DNA from: Deltaproteobacteria bacterium
GTDB taxonomy: Bacteria > Desulfobacterota > Desulfobacteria > Desulfobacterales > SURF-7
Length of the DNA stretch: 14,218 nucleotides
Assembly (NCBI GenBank): GCA_019307665.1
Contig: JAFDJC010000049.1
Span: 1-14,218, forward strand
Direction of reading: 5' to 3'
Positions 1 through 7,407 of the stretch are shown here, in pieces. The position numbers were made by a program, and so were the translations under genes. Each line of letters opens with the position of its first letter. Within the stretch, counting starts at the first letter, position 1. Under the pieces are notes generated by a model, which did not search any database, had not been told where the DNA came from, and saw only the letters and a program-made list of their open reading frames with translations.

Positions 1-195
1 CCTTCTGTTACCTGCCTCTACAATATAAATGATAAAAGCGGTTCAATCATGCCCCAGATAATATACACTCCCATAACCAACCTGGAATTTGAGCTTAGAA
101 CTACATTTCTTTTGGGGAAAGATTATACTGAATTCGGAGAGAAATTAAACGACTATAAAGTTCATGTGGCAGTGAAGTACTACTTTACAAACTAA
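1..195 (+). CDS. C-terminal end of a probable outer-membrane beta-barrel protein (partial)
   Basis: Frame 1 is open from the first base to the TAA at 193-195, giving 64 residues whose start lies outside the window. The residues alternate polar and hydrophobic as in beta strands, and the protein ends in a typical barrel-closing strand (VHVAVKYYFTN), with aromatics near the C-terminus that resemble the signal recognised by the outer-membrane assembly machinery. The family cannot be named from this piece; a porin or alginate-export-like barrel is possible. Its stop codon overlaps the 3' end of the convergent remnant at 185-483. The barrel call is an inference from the strand pattern only. Confidence 0.5.
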   Translation, partial: PSVTCLYNINDKSGSIMPQIIYTPITNLEFELRTTFLLGKDYTEFGEKLNDYKVHVAVKYYFTN

Positions 196-483
196 ACTGT
201 GATAGCCATCTGTGCGCGCTTCTTACTTCAATGCCATCTGGAAAAGTTTTTTCCCGTTTAAGTTTTTTAACCAGTTGAATCATTTTTATTTCAGGGAAAA
301 ATCGCTTAAAAATTTTAAAATTCGGGCTTATATTTTCGTCACCCCATTTAACTTCGATCATTAATATCGGGTTTCCACTATTGGTGATGCAAAAATCTAC
401 TTCTTTACCATCTTTATTTCTCAAATAATAAAGATCTTTTTTTTCAAATCATTCCGAATGTTTTTTTCCAAATATCTTTTCAT
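185..483 (-). pseudogene. Decayed AAA ATPase (DUF4143 family) C-terminal remnant
   Basis: The minus strand from 424 to 185 encodes 79 residues with the DUF4143 C-terminal signature (YYLRNKDGKEVDF, then LMIEVKWGD), the PD-(D/E)xK-like end of the archaeal/bacterial AAA ATPase family that usually runs to about 400 residues. The only in-frame start would be a TTG inside the conserved motif, so this is not an intact gene. Upstream, the matching sequence (KRYLEKNIRNDLKKK) continues in another frame. The switch falls at a run of eight A (plus-strand T at 437-444), and the original frame meets a TGA at about 449-451. Further upstream only short fragments are recognisable. The N-terminal Walker ATPase part is missing. 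A frameshift followed by loss of the rest is the likely history. Confidence 0.65.
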
Positions 484-583
484 GCGTCTATTCTGGCATA
501 AAATCCGAAATAGTCAAAGGTTGTGATAGTCTGCCTTTTCACGGATTCCCGAGATATTTCTTTCATGAAGTTTATTCGTCCCA

Positions 584-603
584 GGCGTTAAGTTGGTAAC
601 GCC
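584..603. promoter_or_regulatory. Inverted repeat, candidate activator site upstream of the corrinoid-activation operon
   Basis: GGCGTTA at 584-590 and TAACGCC at 597-603 form a perfect 7-bp inverted repeat with a 6-bp spacer. It lies about 160-180 bp upstream of the -24/-12 promoter at 764-779, the usual distance for a sigma-54 enhancer site. Related GTTA/TAAC repeats occur at 7165-7212 and 10543-10570, also upstream of -24/-12 promoters, but the spacers differ between sites. Confidence 0.5.
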
Positions 604-626
604 ACAGTGGCGCCACCTATCGCCAC
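600..626. repeat. Three CGCCAC direct repeats spaced 10-11 bp
   Basis: CGCCAC occurs at 600-605, 611-616 and 621-626, about one helical turn apart. The first copy overlaps the right arm of the 584-603 inverted repeat and forms GCCAC-A-GTGGC with the bases after it. The phasing would suit a protein binding one face of the DNA, but the stretch is short and could be chance. Confidence 0.3.
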
Positions 627-711
627 TTTTATTTTAAGTAACTCGCAATTTGTTTTAAAATCTATTATATCAGACTCACTTTTTTTGTAATGAATTATTT
701 TTTAACATCGA

Positions 712-724
712 TATCAAGTGGTTA
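712..724 (+). promoter_or_regulatory. IHF consensus site between activator site and promoter
   Basis: TATCAAGTGGTTA matches the IHF consensus WATCAANNNNTTR at every defined position. It sits between the inverted repeat at 584-603 and the sigma-54 promoter at 764-779, where IHF bending would bring the bound activator to the polymerase. Binding itself is inferred. Confidence 0.45.
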
Positions 725-763
725 AGGCATGCGCATTAAAATAGAACGCATTTATGAAACAGA

Positions 764-779
764 TGGCACAGATATTGAA
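764..779 (+). promoter_or_regulatory. Sigma-54 (-24/-12) promoter of the DUF4242-DUF1638-RACo operon
   Basis: TGGCACAGATATTGAA fits the -24/-12 consensus (TGGCAC-N5-TTGCW) with the correct GG-to-GC spacing; only the -12 C is replaced by A. The predicted transcription start is near 790, about 56 bp before the ATG at 846. The same TTGAA variant is found in the thioredoxin promoter at 10692-10707. Because the element lies inside the longer reading frame that begins at 729, it argues for the 846 start. Confidence 0.6.
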
Positions 780-845
780 ATTATTAAAATTACGTATGAC
801 AAACAGCAACTTTTTAATCATTTATTTAGAATAAGGAGGTTCAAA

Positions 846-1160
846 ATGAGTAAAATGGCGAAATTTATGGCAGTTCATAAAAATCCGGGTGTTGATTGTA
901 ATGAAGTACAGGCAAACTGGAGGAAATTGGCTAATGTTGAATCCGGAACCTGGGTCAGGACTTATTTTAATGACAAAGAAGGCGTACGTTACTGCCTATG
1001 GCTGGCTCCAAGTGAAGAGGAATTAAAAAATATCTTTGCCGCGATCGGCGTTAGCTGGGAATCGATACTACCTGTCGAAGAAACTATTCCGGACCTCTGG
1101 GGAGAATCCTGGCAGGAGCATCTTAAACATGAAGAAACAGCCGCCACAAAGGGCAACTGA
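846..1160 (+). CDS. Small DUF4242-like protein, first gene of the operon
   Basis: The gene encodes 104 residues and starts at the ATG behind a strong Shine-Dalgarno sequence (AAGGAGGT at 833-840). A longer reading with a start at 729 is unlikely, because the sigma-54 promoter lies inside it and that start has no clear ribosome site. The middle of the protein (TWVRTYFNDKEGVRYCLWLA, then PSEEELKNIFAAIG) resembles the DUF4242 pattern of a beta hairpin followed by an APDEEA-type helix, a small ferredoxin-like fold. Some members of that family bind nickel, but I cannot see here that this one does. The function is unknown. Being first in an operon with DUF1638 and a corrinoid activator suggests an accessory role in corrinoid-dependent methyl transfer. 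The family assignment is moderate, since the sequence is short and divergent. Confidence 0.65.
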   Translation: MSKMAKFMAVHKNPGVDCNEVQANWRKLANVESGTWVRTYFNDKEGVRYCLWLAPSEEELKNIFAAIGVSWESILPVEETIPDLWGESWQEHLKHEETAATKGN

Positions 1161-1165
1161 TGACT

Positions 1166-1211
1166 GCCGATTAGAGTGTGGGCACATATTTATCATGCCC
1201 ACACACTCGGC
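1166..1211 (+). other. Long intergenic RNA hairpin between the first two operon genes
   Basis: GTGTGGGCA (1176-1184) pairs perfectly with TGCCCACAC (1196-1204) around an 11-nt loop. After a small internal loop, GCCGA (1166-1170) pairs with TCGGC (1207-1211). No T-run follows, so it is not a standard intrinsic terminator. It may mark an mRNA processing or stability point that sets unequal expression of the first gene and the later ones. The pairing is seen directly; the role is inferred. Confidence 0.5.
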
Positions 1212-1281
1212 TATCTGACGGCCATCGAAAATTTGTAAGGTTTTGGGCAGACTGTGACAGACAGAGAATGAGGAGGAGTGT

Positions 1282-1935
1282 ATGGAGAACATATCATTTT
1301 CAGATATAGCGATTGTTGCGTGCGGCACAATGAGTCCGGAACTTAATTATTTAAAAGAGGAGGGTTTCCTCGATACTGAGTTTCTTTATTTCACAACTCC
1401 GGGGCTTCACCAGGATATTCCGGAACTGGAGCGTCAGCTTGTGGCAAGGATAAACAAGGCAAAGGAGAAAGTCGACAAGGTAATTGTTGTTTACGGCGGC
1501 AAGTACTGCTATGTCAACGTTGATGACCCGTTGAGAGTCATGCAGACGATAATTGAAGAACAGGGACCAGGGGTTGTAAGAATCCAGGCGACTCATTGCA
1601 TGAATATGATAGCAGACGATGATGAATGTGAAAAAATCGCCCAGGAGCTTGCCGAAGGAGAAAAGGTCTGGTGGATGACGCCCGGATGGATTAAGTACCG
1701 AGAGCATGTTTTCAAAGGATGGGATAAAGGGGTTGCAAACGAAAACTTCCCTAAACACACAGGCGGGGCTGTTGTGCTTGACGGTATAGGATATCTTGAG
1801 GAATATATGGCGAATCATCCCGAAGAGTTTCTCGAATACTGTGACTGGATGGGAATCCCGATGCAGCCGTATCCTGTAATCCTTGACCGGTTCAAATCTT
1901 TGCTGACGGACCAGGTAAAAATTTTAAACCAATAG
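1282..1935 (+). CDS. DUF1638 family protein
   Basis: The gene encodes 217 residues, a normal length for DUF1638, with a good ribosome site (GAGGAG) before the ATG. Family features are the N-terminal IVACGTM strand (Cys14), VVYGGKYCYVN at about 69-79 (Cys76), ATHCMNMIADDDEC at about 103-115 (His105, Cys106, Cys115), and a WWMTPGW...FKGWD region at about 130-147. The Cys and His residues at strand ends look like possible metal or corrinoid ligands, but no DUF1638 mechanism is known to me. In anaerobes such genes are often near corrinoid methyltransferases of the MttB/MtbC type. The next gene, a corrinoid activator 68 bp downstream, agrees with this. The role as a methyltransferase-system accessory is inferred. 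Confidence 0.8.
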   Translation: MENISFSDIAIVACGTMSPELNYLKEEGFLDTEFLYFTTPGLHQDIPELERQLVARINKAKEKVDKVIVVYGGKYCYVNVDDPLRVMQTIIEEQGPGVVRIQATHCMNMIADDDECEKIAQELAEGEKVWWMTPGWIKYREHVFKGWDKGVANENFPKHTGGAVVLDGIGYLEEYMANHPEEFLEYCDWMGIPMQPYPVILDRFKSLLTDQVKILNQ

Positions 1936-2003
1936 TTTTTCTTCAAATGTATCTTGCAATGACAGAAAATTTTTCTGAAATAAAAAAACAGGCGGTGGTA
2001 TAA

Positions 2004-4082
2004 ATGGGTAAATGTGTGAATCATCCGGATAGGGAGACGAGTTTTTTATGCTCAAAACATAATATCTACATGTGTGAAGAATGCCTTGAATGCCGAGATC
2101 CTGATATTTACTGTAAATTCCGCTCATCATGCTCTGTCTGGTTTATGACAAAGAAAAAAAAGGGGTTGGATGAGGAAGAAAAGATTGAAGAAGAGGTTAA
2201 ACAATACAAGGTTGTGTTCATGCCGGACAATAAGGAAACGGAAGTCACTGAGGGGGACACACTTCTTGAAGCAGCCGGAAAAGCAGATGTATATGTAAAC
2301 GCATCATGTAATGGAAAAGGGTCATGCGGAAAATGTAAACTTATCCTTGAGTCAGGAGATGTAAAAAAGGAATCGACTCCACTTTTAAGCGACAATGAGA
2401 AAGCTAAAAATTATGTTCTTGCCTGTCAGACTAAAGTGGCGGGTGATGTCATTGTCAGAATTCCTGAAGAGACGATTGAGAGAAAACTTAAAGTAGCGGG
2501 GATGGGACAAGAGGCAACGGAACGGTTAAAGAAACTTGTAAAAGATATTTCTCCCATGTTGAAGGAGATTCCGCTTGAACTTGAACAACCGACACTCGAC
2601 GATTCCGTGAGCGATCTTGACCGGCTGAACCGGGGTCTGAAAACAACAGGCTGTGATGTTGAGCGAATGAATGTCGGCATCAAAGTTATGCGTGATTTAT
2701 CGGCAGCAATGCGGGATGAAAACTTTAATATCACCGCATCTGTAATAAGGAAGAAATGTTCAAACGAAATACTTGAGGTCAAGCCCGGTGGTTTTGATAG
2801 TCCGATGTTGGGCCTTGCGATAGATGTGGGTACAACAACCATAGTTGTTTACCTGGTTGACATGAAAGACGGTTCAATAATCGGAGCAACTGCCGGGCAT
2901 AACAGGCAGGCCTCGTGCGGTGATGATGTTATCAACAGAATAGTATGCGCCGAAAAAGACGGTGTTTCAAAATTGAGCAGCATGGGTATTTCGACGATAA
3001 ATAACCTTATCAATGAAGTAGTGGAAAGCGCAGGGGTTGAATATAGAAGAATTAGAAATATTGTTATTTCAGGTAACACTACGATGGCGCATCTCCTTTT
3101 GAAAATTGAACCGAGATACATAAGGCGTGAGCCGTATATTCCGACAGTATCGGAATTTCCGATTTTGAAGGCAAAGGATATCGGGATAAAAGCCGATCCA
3201 TCGGCAGCGGTTTTCGTAATGCCGGGTCCTGCCAGTTATGTTGGAGGTGATATCGTGTCAGGTCTTGTTTTTTCCGGTCTCCACAGGGAAGAGCCTTTGA
3301 CCCTTTTTATAGACATCGGGACCAACGGAGAAATAGTACTCGGAAACAAAGACTGGCTGATGTGTGCATCATGTTCCGCAGGTCCTGCGTTTGAGGGAGG
3401 CGGTATCAGGTGGGGCATGCGTGCCGAAGAGGGCGCGATTGAAAAGGTCTCTGTCGATTCTGAAACCCAGGAGCCGAAGATAGATACTGTCGGTGATGCG
3501 CTGCCTAGAGGCATCTGCGGGTCAGGCATGATCGATCTGATCGCTGAAATGTTTCTGAAAGGGATTATCGACAATTCAGGCAAGTTCAAGCTTGATGCTT
3601 CTCATGCAAGAATGAAGGTTGAAAAAAATGAGAGGGCATATGTATTGGCTTTCTCGGATGAGACCGGGGTCGATGAAGATATCGTGTTCACTGAGACGGA
3701 TATTCACAGCCTGGTGTTAAGTAAAGGTGCGGTGTATGCCGGTTTTACAGTTCTTCTGAACCAGGCAGGGCTCGATTTTTCAATGGTCGACAGGATGTGG
3801 ATCACAGGAGGATTCGGTCAGTACCTTAATATTGAGAGAGCGATAACGATCGGTCTTTTGCCTGATATAGACCGGGGTAAATTTGAATATCTCGGGAACA
3901 GCTCCATTGCCGGAGCATATATGGCGCTTCTTTCAGATGATTTCAGAAAAGAGGCGCGAGAGATTTCAAACAGTATGACATATATAGATTTTTCCAGCAG
4001 CAATGAGTTCATGGAAGAGTATACATCGGCACTCTTTCTGCCACACACTGATTTAAAGGCGTTCCCGAGTGTGAAAGTCTGA
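2004..4082 (+). CDS. RACo-like reductive activator of corrinoid proteins with an N-terminal zinc-type domain
   Basis: The 692-residue protein combines three parts. Residues 1-45 form a Cys/His-rich module (C4, H7, C16, H19, C24, C27, C30, C37, C43) resembling a B-box zinc finger. Residues 66-155 form a [2Fe-2S] ferredoxin domain with C102-X5-C108-X2-C111 and C141. From about 270 on there is an ASKHA-type ATPase (DUF4445) with phosphate loops DVGTTT (274-279) and DIGTNGE (437-443), plus SGNTTMAH, GICGSGMID and ITGGFGQYL. Proteins of this family use ATP hydrolysis to drive one-electron reduction of inactive Co(II) corrinoid to Co(I) in methyltransferase systems. The partner corrinoid protein and methyltransferase are not in this window. 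The N-terminal module is an addition to the basic RACo design and may dock the partner. The protein is cytoplasmic, and the gene is co-transcribed with DUF1638 and the regulator. Confidence 0.9.
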   Translation: MGKCVNHPDRETSFLCSKHNIYMCEECLECRDPDIYCKFRSSCSVWFMTKKKKGLDEEEKIEEEVKQYKVVFMPDNKETEVTEGDTLLEAAGKADVYVNASCNGKGSCGKCKLILESGDVKKESTPLLSDNEKAKNYVLACQTKVAGDVIVRIPEETIERKLKVAGMGQEATERLKKLVKDISPMLKEIPLELEQPTLDDSVSDLDRLNRGLKTTGCDVERMNVGIKVMRDLSAAMRDENFNITASVIRKKCSNEILEVKPGGFDSPMLGLAIDVGTTTIVVYLVDMKDGSIIGATAGHNRQASCGDDVINRIVCAEKDGVSKLSSMGISTINNLINEVVESAGVEYRRIRNIVISGNTTMAHLLLKIEPRYIRREPYIPTVSEFPILKAKDIGIKADPSAAVFVMPGPASYVGGDIVSGLVFSGLHREEPLTLFIDIGTNGEIVLGNKDWLMCASCSAGPAFEGGGIRWGMRAEEGAIEKVSVDSETQEPKIDTVGDALPRGICGSGMIDLIAEMFLKGIIDNSGKFKLDASHARMKVEKNERAYVLAFSDETGVDEDIVFTETDIHSLVLSKGAVYAGFTVLLNQAGLDFSMVDRMWITGGFGQYLNIERAITIGLLPDIDRGKFEYLGNSSIAGAYMALLSDDFRKEAREISNSMTYIDFSSSNEFMEEYTSALFLPHTDLKAFPSVKV

Positions 4083-4110
4083 CAGCTAATAATCCGGAAT
4101 AGATAGCACC

Positions 4111-5517
4111 ATGAAAAAGATCGCCCAGGAAATAAAGCACAATGAATTTGTTAGAATACTTCTGAAATCGATCGGAGATGGTGTTTTTGTTCTTGATACA
4201 AAAGGAACAATAATTGTGTGGAATCCTGCCATGGAGAAGATCGCAGGATATAAAGCCGAAGAGGTTACAGGAGAAAGCTGCGGAATACTTAATTTCAATA
4301 AATGTTTTGGCAAGAAATGTCCTGCCGGGTTTAGCGATTGCGGTATTGTCAAATACGGCAGCGTGGAACCCACAGAATGCCTGCTGCGCCATAAAGACGG
4401 CTATTTAGTTTCTGTAACAAAAAATGCGAGGGTTATCAGGAAAGAAGATGGAACCGTTTTAGGGGTTATTGAAGTAGTGACGGATCTTACGGAGCTTAAA
4501 AATATCAGGTTTAAAATGGAAGAGGCGACGCGTCGTCTCGGGGAGTTGAGCAGGTTAGGTGGATTTATAGGCAAAAGTCATTTGATACAAAATGTTTTTT
4601 CATCAATCAAAGCATCTGCAGCAAGCGATGCAACTATTTTTATTCATGGTGAAAGCGGGACAGGAAAAGAACTTGCAGCAGATGTCATTCATTCAATCAG
4701 CGAACGCAGGGATAAACCTCTGGTGACTGTTAACTGCAGCGCACTTTCAGAATCTTTACTCGAAAGTGAATTGTTCGGCCATACAAAAGGCGCTTTTACA
4801 GGAGCCTTCCGGGATCGGGCAGGGCGTTTTGAGGAAGCTGACGGCGGCACTGTTTTTTTAGATGAGATTGGTGATATAAGCCCTTATATCCAGGTGAAAC
4901 TGCTAAGGGTGTTACAGCAACGAGAAGTTGAAAGAGTTGGCGAATCAAAGAAACGAAAATTTGATATCCGCATTATCACAGCCACAAATAAAGAACTTGG
5001 CAAGCTTGTACAGACGGGGTCTTTTCGTGAAGACCTGTATTACCGGTTGAAGGTTTTTCCGATTTATCTGCCGCCATTGCGACAACGCAAAGAGGATATT
5101 CCACTCCTGGTTAACCATTTTATTAAAGTTCACAATAGAAATACCGGTAAAAAGATAAGAAGAGTTTCACAGGCTGTAATGAAAGCTTTCTTTGACTATC
5201 CGTGGCCCGGCAACGTGCGTGAACTCGGTAATGCAATAGAGCATGCATTTGTTATTTGTACAGGAGAAGAGATAGACGTGCAGGAACTCCCTGTTGAAAT
5301 ACTTAGGAAAGAATATCATCCGGTACGCTTTGAGCCATCCATAGAATTTGAGAAGAAGCTTTCTCCAGGTAAAAATTTAACACGGGAAAAACTTTTGGTT
5401 CTGCTTAATGAATGTGAGTGGAACAAGGCGGAAGTTGCAAGGAGGGTTGGGATGAGCAGGGCTTCCATATGGAAATATATGAAAAAATGGAATATACCTC
5501 TTCAAAAAGATTCATGA
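4111..5517 (+). CDS. Sigma-54-dependent activator with cysteine-rich PAS sensor
   Basis: The 468-residue protein starts 28 bp after the activator gene and is likely in the same transcript. Residues 12-130 are a PAS domain (DGVFVLDTKG, WNPAMEKIAGY, ending VVTDLTEL) with five cysteines at 57, 65, 70, 77 and 90. A short helical linker leads to the AAA+ domain with Walker A GESGTGKE (180-187), the sigma-54 contact loop GAFTGA (227-232), Walker B FLDE (249-252) and the YPWPGNVREL segment. The C-terminus has a Fis-type helix-turn-helix (NKAEVARRVGMSRASIWKYM). It should hydrolyse ATP to open sigma-54 promoters. No receiver domain is present, so the signal is probably read by the PAS domain itself, through redox state, metal, Fe-S cluster or a cofactor. 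It probably activates its own operon through the 584-603 site (inferred). Confidence 0.9.
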   Translation: MKKIAQEIKHNEFVRILLKSIGDGVFVLDTKGTIIVWNPAMEKIAGYKAEEVTGESCGILNFNKCFGKKCPAGFSDCGIVKYGSVEPTECLLRHKDGYLVSVTKNARVIRKEDGTVLGVIEVVTDLTELKNIRFKMEEATRRLGELSRLGGFIGKSHLIQNVFSSIKASAASDATIFIHGESGTGKELAADVIHSISERRDKPLVTVNCSALSESLLESELFGHTKGAFTGAFRDRAGRFEEADGGTVFLDEIGDISPYIQVKLLRVLQQREVERVGESKKRKFDIRIITATNKELGKLVQTGSFREDLYYRLKVFPIYLPPLRQRKEDIPLLVNHFIKVHNRNTGKKIRRVSQAVMKAFFDYPWPGNVRELGNAIEHAFVICTGEEIDVQELPVEILRKEYHPVRFEPSIEFEKKLSPGKNLTREKLLVLLNECEWNKAEVARRVGMSRASIWKYMKKWNIPLQKDS

Positions 5518-5546
5518 GATTGAATTTTCCAGATCTCATTTGGTTT
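5514..5546. terminator. Possible terminator between convergent genes
   Basis: ATGAGAT (5514-5520) pairs with ATCTCAT (5533-5539) around a 12-nt loop and is followed by a T-rich stretch (TTGGTTT). It begins at the stop of the regulator and lies in the gap before the convergent flavoprotein. The stem is AT-rich and short, so its strength is doubtful. Confidence 0.35.
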
Positions 5547-5585
5547 CTGTACAAAATACATTTTTTCTGTTGTTGGAATCCCTTT

Positions 5586-6920
5586 TTATAGCCTGCTCAA
5601 CGCATCCCTGGTTGCAAATACATAGCTGTTGTCTGATGGCTTTGCAGCCAATTCAGGGTGTGTGCAATACTGGTATGACATAAGATCATCCATGGTGGCA
5701 CCCATTTGGATCGCAAAGGAGATAAAATCAACGTTTTGTGCTGTGCAGTTTCCTTTCCGCATTACACTTCCGCCGATAAGCTTATAATCCTTACGATTAA
5801 AAACCAGTTTTGTATGGATGGAATCCACTTCTCCCATCATAGGGTATTTATCCAGGACTTCGGAAGATCCGGTAACCACATCGATTCCAGCATCTTTGGC
5901 CATCTGTTCAGTCAATCCTGCTGATCCCAGGCTCAAGTCGTAAATCGATGTTACATTTGCATTGATGACGCCTGGAAATTTCTTTTTGTTGCCAAGGATA
6001 TTTTGAGCAACAATTTTGGCCATAAAAACTGCGTTGGTCCCGAATTCTCCTCTAGTCGGTTTTTCGGTGACAAATGAATATTTCTCAGCACAGTCACCGC
6101 AACTATAAACATTATCAGCGCTGGTTTGCATATGGTCGTTAACACAGATTCCGAATCGACTGGTTTTTATTCCTGCGTCTTCCGCCAGTTCCGTGTTAAG
6201 AATCACACCTGCTGAAAGAACGACAAAATCCGTATAAAGTGAATTTCCATTTCCGAGTTTTACGTTTACGCCGTCATCGGAAGTATGATCAAATTCAACA
6301 ACCTTCTCATTCGTTAAAACCTGAAGGTCATTTTTACTCAACTGATTTTCTACATGTTTAATAAATTCAGGTTCTGTTGTGGTCATAAGGATTTCAGGCA
6401 GCATCTCTACAATAGTGACAGCTATACCCATTTGCCTCAGGGCAACAGCTACTTCAATCCCAATATATCCTCCTCCGACAACAACAGCCTTTTTCCCTTT
6501 TGCGGATAGCCGGCGAAGAGCGGAAAGATCGATGCTGGAGCGCACGGGAATAATGGCTTCCGCATCTATACCTGGAATGGGGGGTATGAGTGGTCGGGAG
6601 CCTGTGGACAAAACCAGATGGCGGTATTCATAATCCTTACCTTTTTCGGTTCGAAGTTGCTTTTTCTTTGTATCGATATGCTGTACCCGGTCGATTACCA
6701 GTTCGGCCCCAAAGTCTGTTACCAGCGTGTTTGATATTTGATACTTCTCTATCGGTTTTTTGCCATTAATGCCGAATGGAACGGCACAACGGTTTACATT
6801 GATTTCCTCATCCTTAATAACAGTTACTGACATATTGCGACCTGAAGCATGCAACATATGGACTATCGTTCGTCCTGCGGGCCCACCACCAATAATGACG
6901 ACATCTCGTTTTTCCATCAT
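5586..6920 (-). CDS. FAD-dependent pyridine nucleotide-disulfide oxidoreductase, NADH oxidase/CoA-disulfide reductase type
   Basis: The 444-residue protein is full length for the family. It has an N-terminal FAD motif VVIIGGGPAG (7-16), a single redox cysteine Cys45 in NRCAVPFGI where NADH oxidases and CoA-disulfide reductases carry theirs, STGSRPLIPPIPG (105-117), an NAD(P) motif VVVGGGYIGIEV (146-157) and the second FAD motif SCGDCAE (273-279). The C-terminal dimerisation domain ends in YCTHPELAAKPSDN rather than the APPFSPVWDP seen in the neighbour at 7408-8757, so the two belong to different subfamilies. The substrate (O2, CoA disulfide, persulfide or a protein disulfide) cannot be told. 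Two adjacent ATGs follow GAGGAG; the outer one is used here. A -24/-12 promoter at 7002-7017 fits its start. It is divergent from the second flavoprotein and shares its control region. Confidence 0.85.
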   Translation of the reverse strand: MMEKRDVVIIGGGPAGRTIVHMLHASGRNMSVTVIKDEEINVNRCAVPFGINGKKPIEKYQISNTLVTDFGAELVIDRVQHIDTKKKQLRTEKGKDYEYRHLVLSTGSRPLIPPIPGIDAEAIIPVRSSIDLSALRRLSAKGKKAVVVGGGYIGIEVAVALRQMGIAVTIVEMLPEILMTTTEPEFIKHVENQLSKNDLQVLTNEKVVEFDHTSDDGVNVKLGNGNSLYTDFVVLSAGVILNTELAEDAGIKTSRFGICVNDHMQTSADNVYSCGDCAEKYSFVTEKPTRGEFGTNAVFMAKIVAQNILGNKKKFPGVINANVTSIYDLSLGSAGLTEQMAKDAGIDVVTGSSEVLDKYPMMGEVDSIHTKLVFNRKDYKLIGGSVMRKGNCTAQNVDFISFAIQMGATMDDLMSYQYCTHPELAAKPSDNSYVFATRDALSRL

Positions 6921-7001
6921 GAATCTCCTCGAATATTTATCATTCTTTTCAGTTTGAATCGTCTTTTAATATATGCTTTAACACCTTTTCCAATAAAACA
7001 T

Positions 7002-7017
7002 TACAACTATTATGCCA
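7002..7017 (-). promoter_or_regulatory. Sigma-54 promoter of the minus-strand flavoprotein
   Basis: Read on the minus strand, TGGCATAATAGTTGTA matches the -24/-12 consensus with correct spacing, with T for C at the -12 position. The predicted start is near 6990, about 70 bp before the ATG at 6920. A near-perfect IHF-like sequence (AATCAACCGGTTT at 7071-7083, one mismatch) lies between it and the repeats at 7165-7212. Confidence 0.5.
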
Positions 7018-7126
7018 AGAGTGGTTACGCTTGGCCTTTATCTGCCGTCAAATACTGTTAAAGTTGAGTCAATCAACCGGTTTTACTAATATTTCAACCC
7101 AATGGATCATTTCTTTACTTTCGTCA

Positions 7127-7249
7127 CGTGTGATAGGATTGAGAAGTAAAAGTGTATTGACTATCGTTACATAACGTTACTTTTTGCGGCGATAACGCAA
7201 CCAGACGTTATCAGAAGATTATTAAAGTTTGAGTAAAGATTATCACACG
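7127..7249. repeat. 9-bp inverted repeats bracketing the shared control region
   Basis: CGTGTGATA at 7127-7135 and TATCACACG at 7241-7249 are exact reverse complements 105 bp apart. They frame the GTTA/TAAC cluster at 7165-7212. They could be a pair of distant operator half-sites or loop-forming sites for a second regulator. Apart from these elements and the two promoters, the 6921-7407 gap shows no gene. Confidence 0.4.
7165..7212. promoter_or_regulatory. Cluster of GTTA/TAAC operator-like repeats between divergent sigma-54 promoters
   Basis: The stretch holds CGTTA-CA-TAACG (7165-7176), CGTTAC direct repeats at 7165 and 7175, and GATAACG-N8-CGTTATC (7191-7212). The reverse complement of 7171-7180 with its flanks gives AAAGTAACGTTATG, identical to 10553-10566 in front of the second regulator. 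The cluster lies about 112-159 bp upstream of the promoter at 7324 and 148-195 bp upstream of the one at 7002-7017, so one enhancer region could serve both. Confidence 0.55.
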
Positions 7250-7323
7250 GAAAAAACAATGGTGCGGGCCATGCTGTGCACAGAAACCGGTTATAAAAGA
7301 ATTATTAGAAAAATTTCAAGGAA

Positions 7324-7339
7324 AGGCACAATTGTTGCA
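7324..7339 (+). promoter_or_regulatory. Sigma-54 promoter of the plus-strand flavoprotein operon
   Basis: AGGCACAATTGTTGCA carries GGCAC and TTGCA at the exact -24/-12 spacing and is the best match of the four in this window. The predicted start is near 7350, leaving a leader of about 58 nt before the ATG. Confidence 0.65.
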
Positions 7340-7407
7340 GTTTTATTTTGATTGAATCGGCAGGTTTATTTTAGTATAATTTTTAAAAATAATTAACAAG
7401 GTGAATG

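Noticed and set aside
600..626. CGCCAC repeats as a short CRISPR-like or iteron array
   Set aside because: Only three 6-bp units with 4-5 bp between them; no replication gene or cas gene is near.
729..845. N-terminal extension of the DUF4242-like gene from the ATG at 729
   Set aside because: The sigma-54 promoter (764-779) lies within it and predicts a start near 790, and the ribosome site before 846 is far stronger.
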